The notes beneath the pieces are model-generated. The model ran no database searches, was not told the DNA's origin, and saw nothing but the letters and a program-made list of their open reading frames with translations. Of a DNA stretch of 64,000 nucleotides, positions 32,765-41,108 are shown piece by piece. The translations under genes were made by a program, and so were the position numbers. Numbering within the stretch: the first letter of the stretch is position 1; each line of letters starts with the position of its first letter. This stretch comes from Microbulbifer donghaiensis. Lineage in GTDB: Bacteria > Pseudomonadota > Gammaproteobacteria > Pseudomonadales > Cellvibrionaceae. The stretch covers positions 1,240,001 through 1,304,000 of the forward strand of contig NZ_FQVA01000001.1 of assembly GCF_900129095.1 (NCBI RefSeq). Reading direction: 5' to 3'.

Positions 32765-34684
32765 ATGTACGCCTCTTCCCGGCGCGTATACCCAATCATC
32801 GCCAGAGTGGCAGCAAGCGCGCTGACCCTGGCACTGGCAGCCTGTCAGACACCGGCCCAGAAACCCGGAGTCCAGCTACCGGTGACGGATAGCGCTTCCG
32901 GCCCGAGCCGCAGCGCTGCCGTGCAGCTGCTGCACACTGCTGAGACGCTGCCCGCACCGCAGCGGGACAAGCAGCGCCTGCAGGCAGCCGCCATTCTATA
33001 CGAGCTGGGCGACAAGCAGACGGCCAAACAGGCCGTGGTCACTATTTCGCCCGAGCAGCTGGATGACACCCTCTACGCCCAGTACGCGCGGGTCTATGGC
33101 GGCCTACTCGCTGCGGATGACGAATTTTTCCGGGCCCTCGACCTGGCCACCGCGCCGCGCCTGGATCACGTGTGGACCCAGCTGCCCAGGGAAACCGCCC
33201 TGCCGCTGCGCGACCTGCGCGCCGATCTCTGGGGTCTGTTAGGCGACCTGGACAGCGCCATCGCCGAGCGCCGGCAGATCGCCGACCTGGCGCAGACTGA
33301 AGAGGCCATCGCCGACAACAACGACGGTTTCTGGCAACTGCTGACCCAGCTGCCTTCCAGCGAACTGCAAACCCGCGCGGCCGAGAGCGTCGACCGGCAG
33401 ATGCGCGGATGGTACCAGCTGGCCCTGCTCGGCCGCGACACCCAGGCCGATATCAGTTCGCAGCTCACCGCCTTGAGCCGCTGGCGCCAGCAGTGGCCCG
33501 GCCATAGCGCCAGTATCCATCCCCCGCAGGCGCTGCAACTGCTGGAACAGCTCGCCTCCCGGCGCGCCGAGCGCATCGCGCTGCTGTTGCCGCTGACTGG
33601 CCCGCTGGGCAGCGCCGGCCGCGCCATTCGCGACGGCTTTATGGCCGCCCACTACACCGCCCTGAACGCCGGCGCGCCGACACCGACGGTGATGGTTTAC
33701 GACACCGGTACCGCGCAGCCATTTGAAGAAATCTATCAGAGCGCGGTCGATGCCGGCGCCCAGGCCATCGTCGGCCCGCTCGACAAGGGCAAGGTGGCCA
33801 ATCTGCTCGCCACGGAAAAGCTCCCGGTTCCGACCCTGGCGCTAAATTACGGCGACGAAGGCCGCCTGACGGGCGACCTGGTGCAGTTCGGCCTGGCCAT
33901 CGAGGACGAAGCGCGCCAGGTCGCGCAGCACGCCTACCGTCAGGGACACCGCCAGGCGATGATTCTGGCCGCCGACGCCAGCTGGGGCCAGCGCGGCGCC
34001 GAAGCCTTCCAGGAGGAATGGCAGCGCCTGGGTGGCAGCGTCAGCATCAGCAGAAGCTTCCGTGACAGCAGCAAGTTCTCCCAGTTGATCAGCGATGCGC
34101 TGTTGATCCCGGACAGCAAGTCCCGCGAGGCCGCTCTGCGCCGCCGGCTCGCCGCGCCGCTGGAGTTTACCCCGCGCCGCCGCGGCGACGTGGACATGCT
34201 GTTCCTGGTCGCACAGCCGCAGCAGGCGCGGCAGATCAACCCGATGCTGACCTTCTATTACGCCAACGACCTGCCGGTGTATGCCACCTCGCATGTATTC
34301 GATGGCAATATCGATCCGAACCGCGACCGGGACATCAACGGTATCCGTTTTACCGCGCTGCCGTGGCTGTTCGAGAATGACAATCTGACCAAGCGAAATA
34401 TTGAACAACAGGCGTCGCCGGCGCCGGCCTTTGCGCGTCTCTACGCGCTGGGTGCCGACGCCTTCCGGCTCTACCCGCGAATCCCGATGCTGCGCCAGTT
34501 TCCGCAACAGCGGGTGCACGGCCTGACTGGCGCCCTGAGCCTGAGCGCGGACGGCCGCATCGTGCGCGAACAGATCTGGGCGCGCATCGACAAGGGCAAG
34601 CCGGTACCTGTCACCACCGTGGTGGAGCCGGTATTGCCGTCGCCTGAAAGCCTGGAATTGTCCGGGAACAGTGAAGCTTTTTAA
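32765..34684 (+). CDS. lpoA: Penicillin-binding protein activator LpoA (outer-membrane lipoprotein)
   Basis: Outer-membrane lipoprotein that reaches through the periplasm to stimulate PBP1a. The lipobox TLALAAC places the lipidated Cys at residue 27. A TPR-like helical domain follows (about 50-260), then a periplasmic-binding-like domain starting at RIALLLPLTGPLGSAGRAIRDGF and including AIVGPLDKGKVANL, as in E. coli LpoA. The 639 residues match the family. The start at ATG 32765 has GGGAG in front. An upstream TTG (32750) is less likely. Its end overlaps yraN by 14 bp. Confidence 0.94.
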   Translation: MYASSRRVYPIIARVAASALTLALAACQTPAQKPGVQLPVTDSASGPSRSAAVQLLHTAETLPAPQRDKQRLQAAAILYELGDKQTAKQAVVTISPEQLDDTLYAQYARVYGGLLAADDEFFRALDLATAPRLDHVWTQLPRETALPLRDLRADLWGLLGDLDSAIAERRQIADLAQTEEAIADNNDGFWQLLTQLPSSELQTRAAESVDRQMRGWYQLALLGRDTQADISSQLTALSRWRQQWPGHSASIHPPQALQLLEQLASRRAERIALLLPLTGPLGSAGRAIRDGFMAAHYTALNAGAPTPTVMVYDTGTAQPFEEIYQSAVDAGAQAIVGPLDKGKVANLLATEKLPVPTLALNYGDEGRLTGDLVQFGLAIEDEARQVAQHAYRQGHRQAMILAADASWGQRGAEAFQEEWQRLGGSVSISRSFRDSSKFSQLISDALLIPDSKSREAALRRRLAAPLEFTPRRRGDVDMLFLVAQPQQARQINPMLTFYYANDLPVYATSHVFDGNIDPNRDRDINGIRFTALPWLFENDNLTKRNIEQQASPAPAFARLYALGADAFRLYPRIPMLRQFPQQRVHGLTGALSLSADGRIVREQIWARIDKGKPVPVTTVVEPVLPSPESLELSGNSEAF

Positions 34685-35045
34685 GCGCACTACCGACAGC
34701 GTCGGCGCAAGGATGGAAGAGGCCGCAGCGCGCTATCTGCAAGCCGCCGGCCTCACGCTGATCGAGCGCAATTATCACAGCCGCCGTGGTGAGATAGACT
34801 TGATCGCCCGCGACGGCGACACGGTGGTATTTGCGGAAGTGCGCTATCGCCGAAGTGACCGCTACGGCACTGCCAGCGCCACCGTCGACGGTCGCAAACA
34901 GCAGAAATTGCTCGCCACGGCGTACAGCTACTTGCAGCACAAGAAACTGGATTGCCCCTGCCGATTCGATGTCATCGCGATTGACGGCGCAAGGGATGGC
35001 GAAGGACAAAAAATCCAGTGGATTAAAAATGCCTTCGGAGCCTAG
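34671..35045 (+). CDS. yraN: UPF0102 family protein YraN
   Basis: Small nuclease-fold protein (124 residues) of uncertain function, widely conserved after lpoA. Signature stretches are AARYLQAAGLTLIERNYHSRRGEIDLIARDG in pattern (residues 17-47), VFAEVRYRRSDRYGTA and RFDVIAIDG. The E...D...E-x-K/R core of a PD-(D/E)XK-like endonuclease is visible (GEIDLI, FAEVR). GTG start inside the lpoA end shows coupled translation. Confidence 0.9.
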   Translation: MKLFKRTTDSVGARMEEAAARYLQAAGLTLIERNYHSRRGEIDLIARDGDTVVFAEVRYRRSDRYGTASATVDGRKQQKLLATAYSYLQHKKLDCPCRFDVIAIDGARDGEGQKIQWIKNAFGA

Positions 35046-35112
35046 GGCAAATTAATCACTACTGCCTTGCTAGAAAAAGGGTGAGCCTGGCGCTTACCCG
35101 TATAAGGAAACA

Positions 35113-35703
35113 ATGGAACAGCGAGTTGTAACCCTATTCCACCACAGTCTGGAAGCCACCATGAATGCCGGCGAAGTGCTGGCTCCACTGATCGCCGAAG
35201 CCAGCGAAATGGTGGTGCACACGCTGCTGGCGGAAAATAAGCTGCTGTTGTGCGGCAATGGCGTCAGCGGCGCACTGGCGCAGAGTTTCAGTGCGCAACT
35301 GGTCGGCGGTTTCCAGCGCGAACGCCCGGGGTTGCCCGCTATTGCCTTGAACAGCGATGGCGTTTCCATCGGTACTATTGCCCGCAATCACGGCCGCGCC
35401 GAGTCCTTTGCGCGCCCTGTGCGCGCACTGGGCCAGCCCGGCGACCTGCTGGTTATCATCAGCAATGACGGCCGCGACTCCAACCTGGTGCAAGCCATGC
35501 GCGCTGCGCGCGATCGCGATATGGGTATCCTCGCACTGACCGGCGGCGACGGCGGCGACTGCGCTGCGCTGCTGGATACCCACGATATTGAACTGCGTGT
35601 GCCTTCCGAGGTCGCAGCTGAGGTACATCAGGTACACCTGCTAACAATCTTCTGCCTGTGCGACTTGATCGACAGCAGCCTGTTCGGTGGTTACGAGGAC
35701 TGA
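35113..35703 (+). CDS. diaA: SIS-domain protein DiaA (DnaA initiator-associating)
   Basis: A 196-residue sugar-isomerase-domain protein related to phosphoheptose isomerase GmhA. In the yraN-diaA-dolP context it is DiaA, a tetramer that binds DnaA and promotes orderly initiation at oriC. The SIS motif LLLCGNGVSGALAQSFSAQLVGGF spans about residues 39-62. The later segments LNSDGVSIGTIARNHG and LGQPGDLLVIISNDGRDSN match. AAGGA lies five bases before the ATG. Confidence 0.9.
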   Translation: MEQRVVTLFHHSLEATMNAGEVLAPLIAEASEMVVHTLLAENKLLLCGNGVSGALAQSFSAQLVGGFQRERPGLPAIALNSDGVSIGTIARNHGRAESFARPVRALGQPGDLLVIISNDGRDSNLVQAMRAARDRDMGILALTGGDGGDCAALLDTHDIELRVPSEVAAEVHQVHLLTIFCLCDLIDSSLFGGYED

Positions 35704-35706
35704 ACC

Positions 35707-36297
35707 ATGAAAAAAAACCTGATCGCGCTCAAAAAGCGTTTCTTTATCGCCCTGGCGATGACAACTGCACTGGCCGGCTGCACCACCGTGCTGGAAGCCA
35801 CCCATGACGGCCCCATCCAGCAGGATCCCGGCAAGCGCTCCCTGGGCACCTATATGGATGACCAGAAAATCGAGACCGTCACCACGGTCAATATCAACAA
35901 GGCGCATCCGGACCTGAAAGCGGCCAATATCAATGTGAACGCCTTCAACGGCGTTGTGCTGCTCACCGGCCAGGTAGGCAACAACGATCTGCGCCTGCTG
36001 GCCGGTCGCACCGCGCAGCAGGTGAAGTATGTGCGCCAGGTGTACAACGAGATCCAGGTGCGCGGCAATGTCTCCTTCCTCGCCACCAGCAGCGATGCCT
36101 GGCTGACCACCAAGGTAAAGAGCAACTTACTGGCGAACAAGGAGATAGACAGCAGCCGTATCAAGGTGGTCACCGAAAACGGTGTGGTCTACCTGATGGG
36201 ATTGCTGACCCGCGCAGAGGCGGAGCGGGCTGCCGATGTGACCCGCAGCATCGGTGGGGTGCAGAAGGTGGTCAAGGCGGTGGAATACGTCGACTGA
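35707..36297 (+). CDS. dolP: BON-domain outer-membrane lipoprotein DolP (YraP)
   Basis: Division- and outer-membrane-linked lipoprotein that supports envelope integrity. A type II signal peptide ends in LAGC with Cys25. Two BON domains follow: residues about 53-120, with NINVNAFNGVVLLTGQVGN, and about 125-196, with RIKVVTENGVVYLMGLLTRAEAERA. The 196 residues match E. coli DolP (191). The gene starts 3 bp after diaA. A heptamer microsatellite begins directly behind its stop. Confidence 0.93.
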   Translation: MKKNLIALKKRFFIALAMTTALAGCTTVLEATHDGPIQQDPGKRSLGTYMDDQKIETVTTVNINKAHPDLKAANINVNAFNGVVLLTGQVGNNDLRLLAGRTAQQVKYVRQVYNEIQVRGNVSFLATSSDAWLTTKVKSNLLANKEIDSSRIKVVTENGVVYLMGLLTRAEAERAADVTRSIGGVQKVVKAVEYVD

Positions 36298-36300
36298 CCT

Positions 36301-36365
36301 GAATGCGGAATGCGGAATGCGGAATGCGGAATGCGGAATGCGGAATGCGGAATGCGGAATGCGGA
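36301..36365. repeat. Heptamer microsatellite GAATGCG, about nine units
   Basis: The 7-bp unit is repeated without interruption for 65 bp, starting three bases after the dolP stop. Around 36462-36495, ATTCCGC-type units occur in inverted orientation and could pair with it in a long stem. That region abuts the stop of the convergent thiolase gene. Copy number is likely to vary between strains. Confidence 0.95.
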
Positions 36366-36496
36366 ACAGGATGTGAGACTTAGGTACTGACTGTCAAATC
36401 CTTGTTTCGGGAGCACGGGCGCGGCCCCTGCTCCCGCCGGCTTCCGCGACGTCAAACCGCGTATTCCGCATTCATCATTCCGCTTTCCGCATTTAA

Positions 36497-37687
36497 TCAG
36501 ACCCGCTCGATTGCTACCGCCGTGGCCTCGCCGCCGCCGATGCACAGGCTGGCGATGCCCTTCTTCGCATCGCGTTTTTCCAGCGCCGCCAGCAGGGTTA
36601 CCAGAATACGCGCACCGCTCGCACCCAGCGGGTGGCCGAGGGCGCAGGCACCGCCGTTGACGTTGACCTTGTCGTGCGGCAGATTCAGTTCGCGCATCGC
36701 GGACATGGTCACCACAGCAAACGCTTCATTGATCTCGAACAGGTCGACGTCCTCGGCAGACCAGCCGGTGTTTTCAAACAGCTTGTGCATGGCGCCTACC
36801 GGTGCGGTGGTGAACCACTCCGGCTCCTGGGCGAATTGCGTCTGGCCGCGCAGCACCGCCAGCACTTTCAGGCCGCGCTTGTTGGCCTCGCTCTCGCGCA
36901 TCAGCACCAGTGCCGCAGCGCCATCGGAAATGGAGCTGGCGTTGGCGGCGGTGACGGTGCCGTCCTTGCGGAAGGCGGGTTTCAGTTGCGGAATCTTGTC
37001 CGGACGGGCAGCGCCGGGGCCCTCGTCGACGCTGACTTCCACATCGCCGCGGCGGGAGGCGACAGTCACCGGCGTGATCTCGCGCTCGAAAGCACCGCTC
37101 TCGATGGCCGCCTGGGCGCGCGCCAGGGATTCCAGCGCAAAGGCGTCCTGCTCTTCGCGGGTAAAGCTGTATTTGTCGGCGGTGCACTCGGCGAAGGTAC
37201 CCATCAGCTTGCCGTCATAGGCGTTTTCCAGGCCGTCGAGGAACATGTGGTCCTTGACCTCGCCATGGCCCAGACGCAGGCCGCTGCGAACCTTCGGCAG
37301 CACGTATGGCGCGTTGCTCATGCTCTCCATACCGCCGGCGACGATCACCTTGCCCTCGCCGAGCAGCAGCGCATCGCGCGCCATCATCACGGTCTTCATG
37401 CCAGAACCGCACACCTTGTTAACCGTGGTGCACGGAGTGCCCTCCGGGATACCGGCACCGATCGACGCCTGGCGCGCCGGCGCCTGGCCGACACCGGCCG
37501 GCAGTACGCAGCCCATCAGTACTTCATCGACATCCGCGGGGGCTACGCCCGCATCCTCGAGGGCCGCGCGGATAGCCGCGGCGCCCAGTTCCGGCGCGCT
37601 CAGGGCAGACAGGCTGCCCTGCATGGCACCCATTGGCGTACGGGCCATACCTACAATCACTACCGGGTCGGAAGTTACGTCACTCAT
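36497..37687 (-). CDS. Acetyl-CoA C-acetyltransferase (thiolase)
   Basis: Biosynthetic-type thiolase that condenses or cleaves acetoacetyl-CoA. The 396 residues carry the acyl-accepting Cys in VNKVCGSGMK (C93), the NEAFA segment, GGACALGHPLGASGAR with the catalytic His, and CIGGG near the end with the second catalytic Cys. ATG 37687 is chosen: GGGAGC precedes it, whereas the frame extension begins with TTG (37702). It stands alone between two repeats. A role in ketone-body, polyhydroxybutyrate or branched amino-acid metabolism cannot be separated from sequence. Confidence 0.93.
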   Translation of the reverse strand: MSDVTSDPVVIVGMARTPMGAMQGSLSALSAPELGAAAIRAALEDAGVAPADVDEVLMGCVLPAGVGQAPARQASIGAGIPEGTPCTTVNKVCGSGMKTVMMARDALLLGEGKVIVAGGMESMSNAPYVLPKVRSGLRLGHGEVKDHMFLDGLENAYDGKLMGTFAECTADKYSFTREEQDAFALESLARAQAAIESGAFEREITPVTVASRRGDVEVSVDEGPGAARPDKIPQLKPAFRKDGTVTAANASSISDGAAALVLMRESEANKRGLKVLAVLRGQTQFAQEPEWFTTAPVGAMHKLFENTGWSAEDVDLFEINEAFAVVTMSAMRELNLPHDKVNVNGGACALGHPLGASGARILVTLLAALEKRDAKKGIASLCIGGGEATAVAIERV

Positions 37688-37847
37688 ACTGGCTGCTCCC
37701 AAAATCTGTGCCGGCGCTATTGCCGGGATTCTTTATTTCGCGGCGCATTATACCCGAAGCAGGGGCCGGCGCCGCCATAGGCCCTTGGCATGATTTGGGA
37801 ACTGGACTCTGAAAGTGATACTGAGGCCCGACGCGAAGGGGCTGATG

Positions 37848-37938
37848 CCTGGGAGCTTTTGCGGGACTGTCTGCGAGAGGGACCTCGCAGACAAGCCTAC
37901 AGGGACGTATTCACGGCGTGTCCCGCAAAAGGTCCCCG
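37848..37938. repeat. Intergenic hairpin repeat, copy B
   Basis: The outer stem GCTTTTGCGGGAC/GTCCCGCAAAAGG encloses the inner hairpin TCTGCGAG/CTCGCAGA and the conserved core CTACAGGGACGTATTCACGG. It is upstream of lemA. Compared with copy A the inner stem sequence is wholly changed but the pairing is kept. Confidence 0.85.
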
Positions 37939-38048
37939 GTAGCAGCGCCGCACCGCGCCTGTTTAGAACCGGGGGCACTACTCATGTGCTCCACTGCCAC
38001 CGTGTTACTATCGGCGCCAGTCAATTCACAACAACGGCGAGAAGTAAT

Positions 38049-38645
38049 ATGGAAATCTCAAGCATCGTCTGGCTGGTGGCCATTGCCGCACTTTTATTCT
38101 ACGTAGTCGGCATATACAACAAACTGGTTTCACTGAAGAACCGCTATGAAAACGCCTTTGCGCAGATCGAAGTGCAGCTGAAACGCCGCTACGACCTGAT
38201 CCCCAACCTGGTGGAGACCGCCAAAGGCTACCTGAAACACGAGCGCGAAACGCTGGAAGCGGTGATCAGCGCGCGCAACACCGCCCTCGCCGGCCTCAAG
38301 GCCGCCGCTGCCAATCCGGGCAGTGCCGGCGCCATCGCCGACCTCGGCCACGCCGAAGGGGCACTGGCCAATGCCCTCGGCCGCCTAAATGTGGTGATGG
38401 AGGCCTACCCGGACCTGAAGGCCAACCAGAACATGATGCAGCTGAACGAGGAGCTGACCAGCACCGAGAACAAGGTCGCCTTCTCCCGCCAGGCGTTCAA
38501 CGACGCGGTGATGTCCTACAACATCTACAAGCAGAGCTTCCCGCCGGTATTTTTCGCCGGTTTCTTCGGCCACCGCAACGACGGCAGACTGCTGGAATTC
38601 GCCGATTCCGAAGCCATTCAGGCCGCACCCCGCGTCGAGTTCTAA
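38049..38645 (+). CDS. lemA: LemA family membrane protein
   Basis: A 198-residue protein with one N-terminal membrane helix (about residues 5-22) and a long helical bundle. The LemA signatures are VSLKNRYENAFAQIEVQLKRRYDLIPNLVE in pattern (26-55) and TENKVAFSRQAFNDAVMSYN near 143. The function is not settled. The gene commonly precedes a membrane metalloprotease, as it does here with a 3-bp gap. Translation starts at ATG 38049. An in-frame extension upstream would run through repeat copy B and is rejected. Confidence 0.93.
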   Translation: MEISSIVWLVAIAALLFYVVGIYNKLVSLKNRYENAFAQIEVQLKRRYDLIPNLVETAKGYLKHERETLEAVISARNTALAGLKAAAANPGSAGAIADLGHAEGALANALGRLNVVMEAYPDLKANQNMMQLNEELTSTENKVAFSRQAFNDAVMSYNIYKQSFPPVFFAGFFGHRNDGRLLEFADSEAIQAAPRVEF

Positions 38646-38648
38646 CCG

Positions 38649-40613
38649 ATGAACTTCTTCGAGTACCAGGACAGGGCCAGGCGCAACACGGGCCTGCTGG
38701 TGGGCCTGTTTGGACTGGCGGTCGCGCTGCTGATCGGTATCACCACGCTGCTCGCCGCGGCACTGGTGGCCTACTCCCGGGGCCAGGCGTTCTCACTGGC
38801 CAATGTCGACCAGTTGCTCGGCTGGGACACCGTCGCCACGATTGCGCTGACCATCGCCGCGGTCATCACGCTGGGCAGTCTGTACAAGCTGCGCCAGCTG
38901 GCCGCCGGCGGCCGCGCGGTGGCGGAGTCCCTCGGCGGGCGCAAGATCAATATCGCCCCACACGGCGATGCCGAACAGCGCGCGCTGAATGTGGTCGAGG
39001 AGATGGCCATCGCCTCGGGCACGCCGGTGCCCGATGTGTACCTGATCGAGGACGACGCGATCAATGCGTTCGCCGCCGGTTACAAGCCGACGGACGCGGT
39101 CATCGGCCTGACCCGCGGCTGTATCGAGAGACTCAACCGCGATGAACTGCAGGGCGTCGTGGCACACGAGTTCAGCCATATTTTTAACGGTGACATGCGC
39201 CTGAACATTCGTATCGTCGGCCTGCTGAACGGCATCCTGATCATCGGCCTGCTCGGCTACTGGCTGCTGCGCGGCAGCCACTTCAGTAGCGGCCGCGACA
39301 ACCGCGGCCGCGCCGCCCTGTTCGGTATCGGCGCCGGTCTGATGGTGATCGGCTACACCGGCACCTTCTTCGGCAACCTGATCAAGTCCGCCGTCAGCCG
39401 CCAGCGCGAATTTCTCGCCGATGCCTCGGCGGTGCAGTTCACCCGCAACAATACCGGCATCGCCGGCGCGCTGAAGAAGATCGGCGGCTACAGCGCCGGC
39501 TCACAGCTTGCATCCGGCAACGCGGCGGAATTCAGCCACATGTATTTCGCCAGCGGGCTGAAGAAATCCTTCGCCAACCTGTTCTCGACCCACCCGCCAC
39601 TGGCAGAGCGCATTGCCCGCCTGGACCCGCAGTGGAACGGCCACTTTGGCCGCACCGACAGCGAGCCCGCTGGCATCTCGGTAAGCGCGCAACAGGACGC
39701 GCAGGTAATGGGCATTGCCGCAACCGGCACCAACGCACAGGCGGCAACGCCCTACCAGCAGGTGCTCGACGCCGTCGACAACAGCATCGGCAACCCCAGT
39801 GAGCAGCAGATGAATTACGGCCGGGCGCTGCTGCAATCGGTACCGGCTGCGCTGCAGCAAGCCGCCCACGACCCTTTCGCCGCGCGCGCGCTGGTCTATT
39901 ACCTGCTGCTGCACAAGGACGAAGACGAGCGCCACGCGCAGCGCGAGCTGCTGCAACAGATCGCCCATCCGGCAGTGGTGCGGGAAATAGAGAAACTGGA
40001 ACCGCAGTTACAGAGCCTGCCCAGCAGCGCGCGCCTGGCGCTGCTGGATCTCTGCGTACCGGCACTGAAGGCACTGGTGCCGCAGCAGTACCAGGTCTTC
40101 AAGCGCAACCTGATCAAGCTGCTGCGCAGTGATGGCAAGGTGGAACTGTGGGAGTGGGCCCTGTACCGGGTGCTGATGCACGCACTCGAAGGCACTCCCG
40201 ACCACCAGCGCCTCTCGCCCAAAAAAGGTGCCGAGAAGGATGCCGCGCGCTTTATCCTGGCCGCGGTCGCCCACGCCGGTAACAGCGAATACCTACCGGC
40301 CAAACGCGCCTACGAGAGCGGCCTCAAGGCACTGCAACTGGGGATTACGCCCCTGCCCACGGCGACAGATATCAACCTGCAGCGGCTGGATAAGGCCATC
40401 GCCATCGCCAGCACCATCAAGCCACTGCAGAAGCCGGCGCTGCTGAAGGCCATGGCGGCAACCATGAACCACGACGGCGTTATCGAGGCCGAGGAAATAG
40501 AGCTGCTGCGCGCGATTGCCGACAGTCTCGACTGCCCGATGCCGCCACTGCTGGTTGGGGCGCCCTCACACAGCGCAGGCGCCACTCGCACCGACCAAGT
40601 GCTTACCTCATAA
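38649..40613 (+). CDS. M48 family membrane metalloprotease with C-terminal TerB-like domain
   Basis: Zinc protease related to HtpX. Two N-terminal helices (about 15-42, 63-80) are followed by the catalytic motif VVAHEFSH (H173, E174, H177), two further helices and the third zinc ligand region REFLADASAVQFTR. The first 340 residues match HtpX-like enzymes. The extra 300 residues end in an all-helical part (DGKVELWEWALYRVLMHAL, then MNHDGVIEAEEIELLRAIADSLDCP). This resembles TerB/tellurite-resistance domains with acidic EAEEIELLR motifs. The protein is probably a membrane quality-control protease working with LemA. Confidence 0.88.
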   Translation: MNFFEYQDRARRNTGLLVGLFGLAVALLIGITTLLAAALVAYSRGQAFSLANVDQLLGWDTVATIALTIAAVITLGSLYKLRQLAAGGRAVAESLGGRKINIAPHGDAEQRALNVVEEMAIASGTPVPDVYLIEDDAINAFAAGYKPTDAVIGLTRGCIERLNRDELQGVVAHEFSHIFNGDMRLNIRIVGLLNGILIIGLLGYWLLRGSHFSSGRDNRGRAALFGIGAGLMVIGYTGTFFGNLIKSAVSRQREFLADASAVQFTRNNTGIAGALKKIGGYSAGSQLASGNAAEFSHMYFASGLKKSFANLFSTHPPLAERIARLDPQWNGHFGRTDSEPAGISVSAQQDAQVMGIAATGTNAQAATPYQQVLDAVDNSIGNPSEQQMNYGRALLQSVPAALQQAAHDPFAARALVYYLLLHKDEDERHAQRELLQQIAHPAVVREIEKLEPQLQSLPSSARLALLDLCVPALKALVPQQYQVFKRNLIKLLRSDGKVELWEWALYRVLMHALEGTPDHQRLSPKKGAEKDAARFILAAVAHAGNSEYLPAKRAYESGLKALQLGITPLPTATDINLQRLDKAIAIASTIKPLQKPALLKAMAATMNHDGVIEAEEIELLRAIADSLDCPMPPLLVGAPSHSAGATRTDQVLTS

Positions 40614-40640
40614 GCCCTACCGAACGAATCACACTCACCC

Positions 40641-40662
40641 AAGCCCGGCCTTCGCCGGGCTT
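40641..40662. terminator. Hairpin after the M48 gene
   Basis: AAGCCCGGC and GCCGGGCTT form a 9-bp stem with a four-base loop 27 bp past the stop. Only two T residues lie in its tail. The same stem recurs at 40854 with a full T-run. Confidence 0.6.
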
Positions 40663-40715
40663 CAAACTGTTGATAAACCCCGTATTCCGTTCTGAGCTGG
40701 TGCGGTGGCGGCCAA

Positions 40716-40812
40716 GCACTAGGACGAGTATTTCGAAACGCTGTGAATACATCCCTGTAAGCTCCGGCGGCGACTTCCTGTCGCCGACGGTTCGAAATCC
40801 TCGTCCTAGCAC
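40716..40812. repeat. Intergenic hairpin repeat, copy C (reverse orientation)
   Basis: The outer stem CTAGGACGAG/CTCGTCCTAG plus TTTCGAA/TTCGAAA encloses the inner stem GGCGAC/GTCGCC. On the minus strand the core reads CTTACAGGGATGTATTCACAGCG, allowing for the 20-base core seen in copies A and B with three base changes. All stems differ from A and B while remaining complementary. Confidence 0.8.
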
Positions 40813-40853
40813 TTCGCCTTAAATTTTTACCGCATTACTTTGTCAGCAACCTG

Positions 40854-40880
40854 AAGCCCGGCCTTTGCCGGGCTTTTTTT
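40854..40880 (+). terminator. Strong rho-independent terminator
   Basis: AAGCCCGGC-CTTT-GCCGGGCTT followed by seven T residues. It lies downstream of the LemA-M48 operon and insulates the receptor operon at 41109. Confidence 0.85.
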
Positions 40881-40996
40881 GTCGCAGCCACCAGGCTGCC
40901 CAGTGCGACACAACAGCAAAAGTGAATGATTTGTCATTTTTATAAAAAATAAAATACATATAAATCAATAACTTACAATTCCATTAAATTCTATGT

Positions 40997-41010
40997 TTGA
41001 CTTTGATCAA
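40997..41010. promoter_or_regulatory. Possible FNR/CRP-type half-palindrome before the receptor
   Basis: TTGAC-TTTG-ATCAA resembles an FNR/ANR box (TTGAT-N4-ATCAA) with one mismatch. It lies about 100 bp before the receptor start in an A+T-rich stretch (40880-41108). TTGACT may instead be a -35 element. Confidence 0.35.
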
Positions 41011-41108
41011 CTTAAAATCTTATTGTTTGAATAACCGAATAAAACTTCGGTTTAGCAGTGCAGTTGTAATAAATCTAAGAATCACGACCACTAGAGAGGG
41101 CCAAAACC

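Noticed and set aside
36301-36365. CRISPR-like array
   Set aside because: Units are 7 bp and contiguous with no spacers, and no cas gene is nearby, so it is a microsatellite.
37815-38048. N-terminal extension of lemA
   Set aside because: The extension translates repeat copy B and lacks similarity to LemA. ATG 38049 begins the conserved membrane helix.
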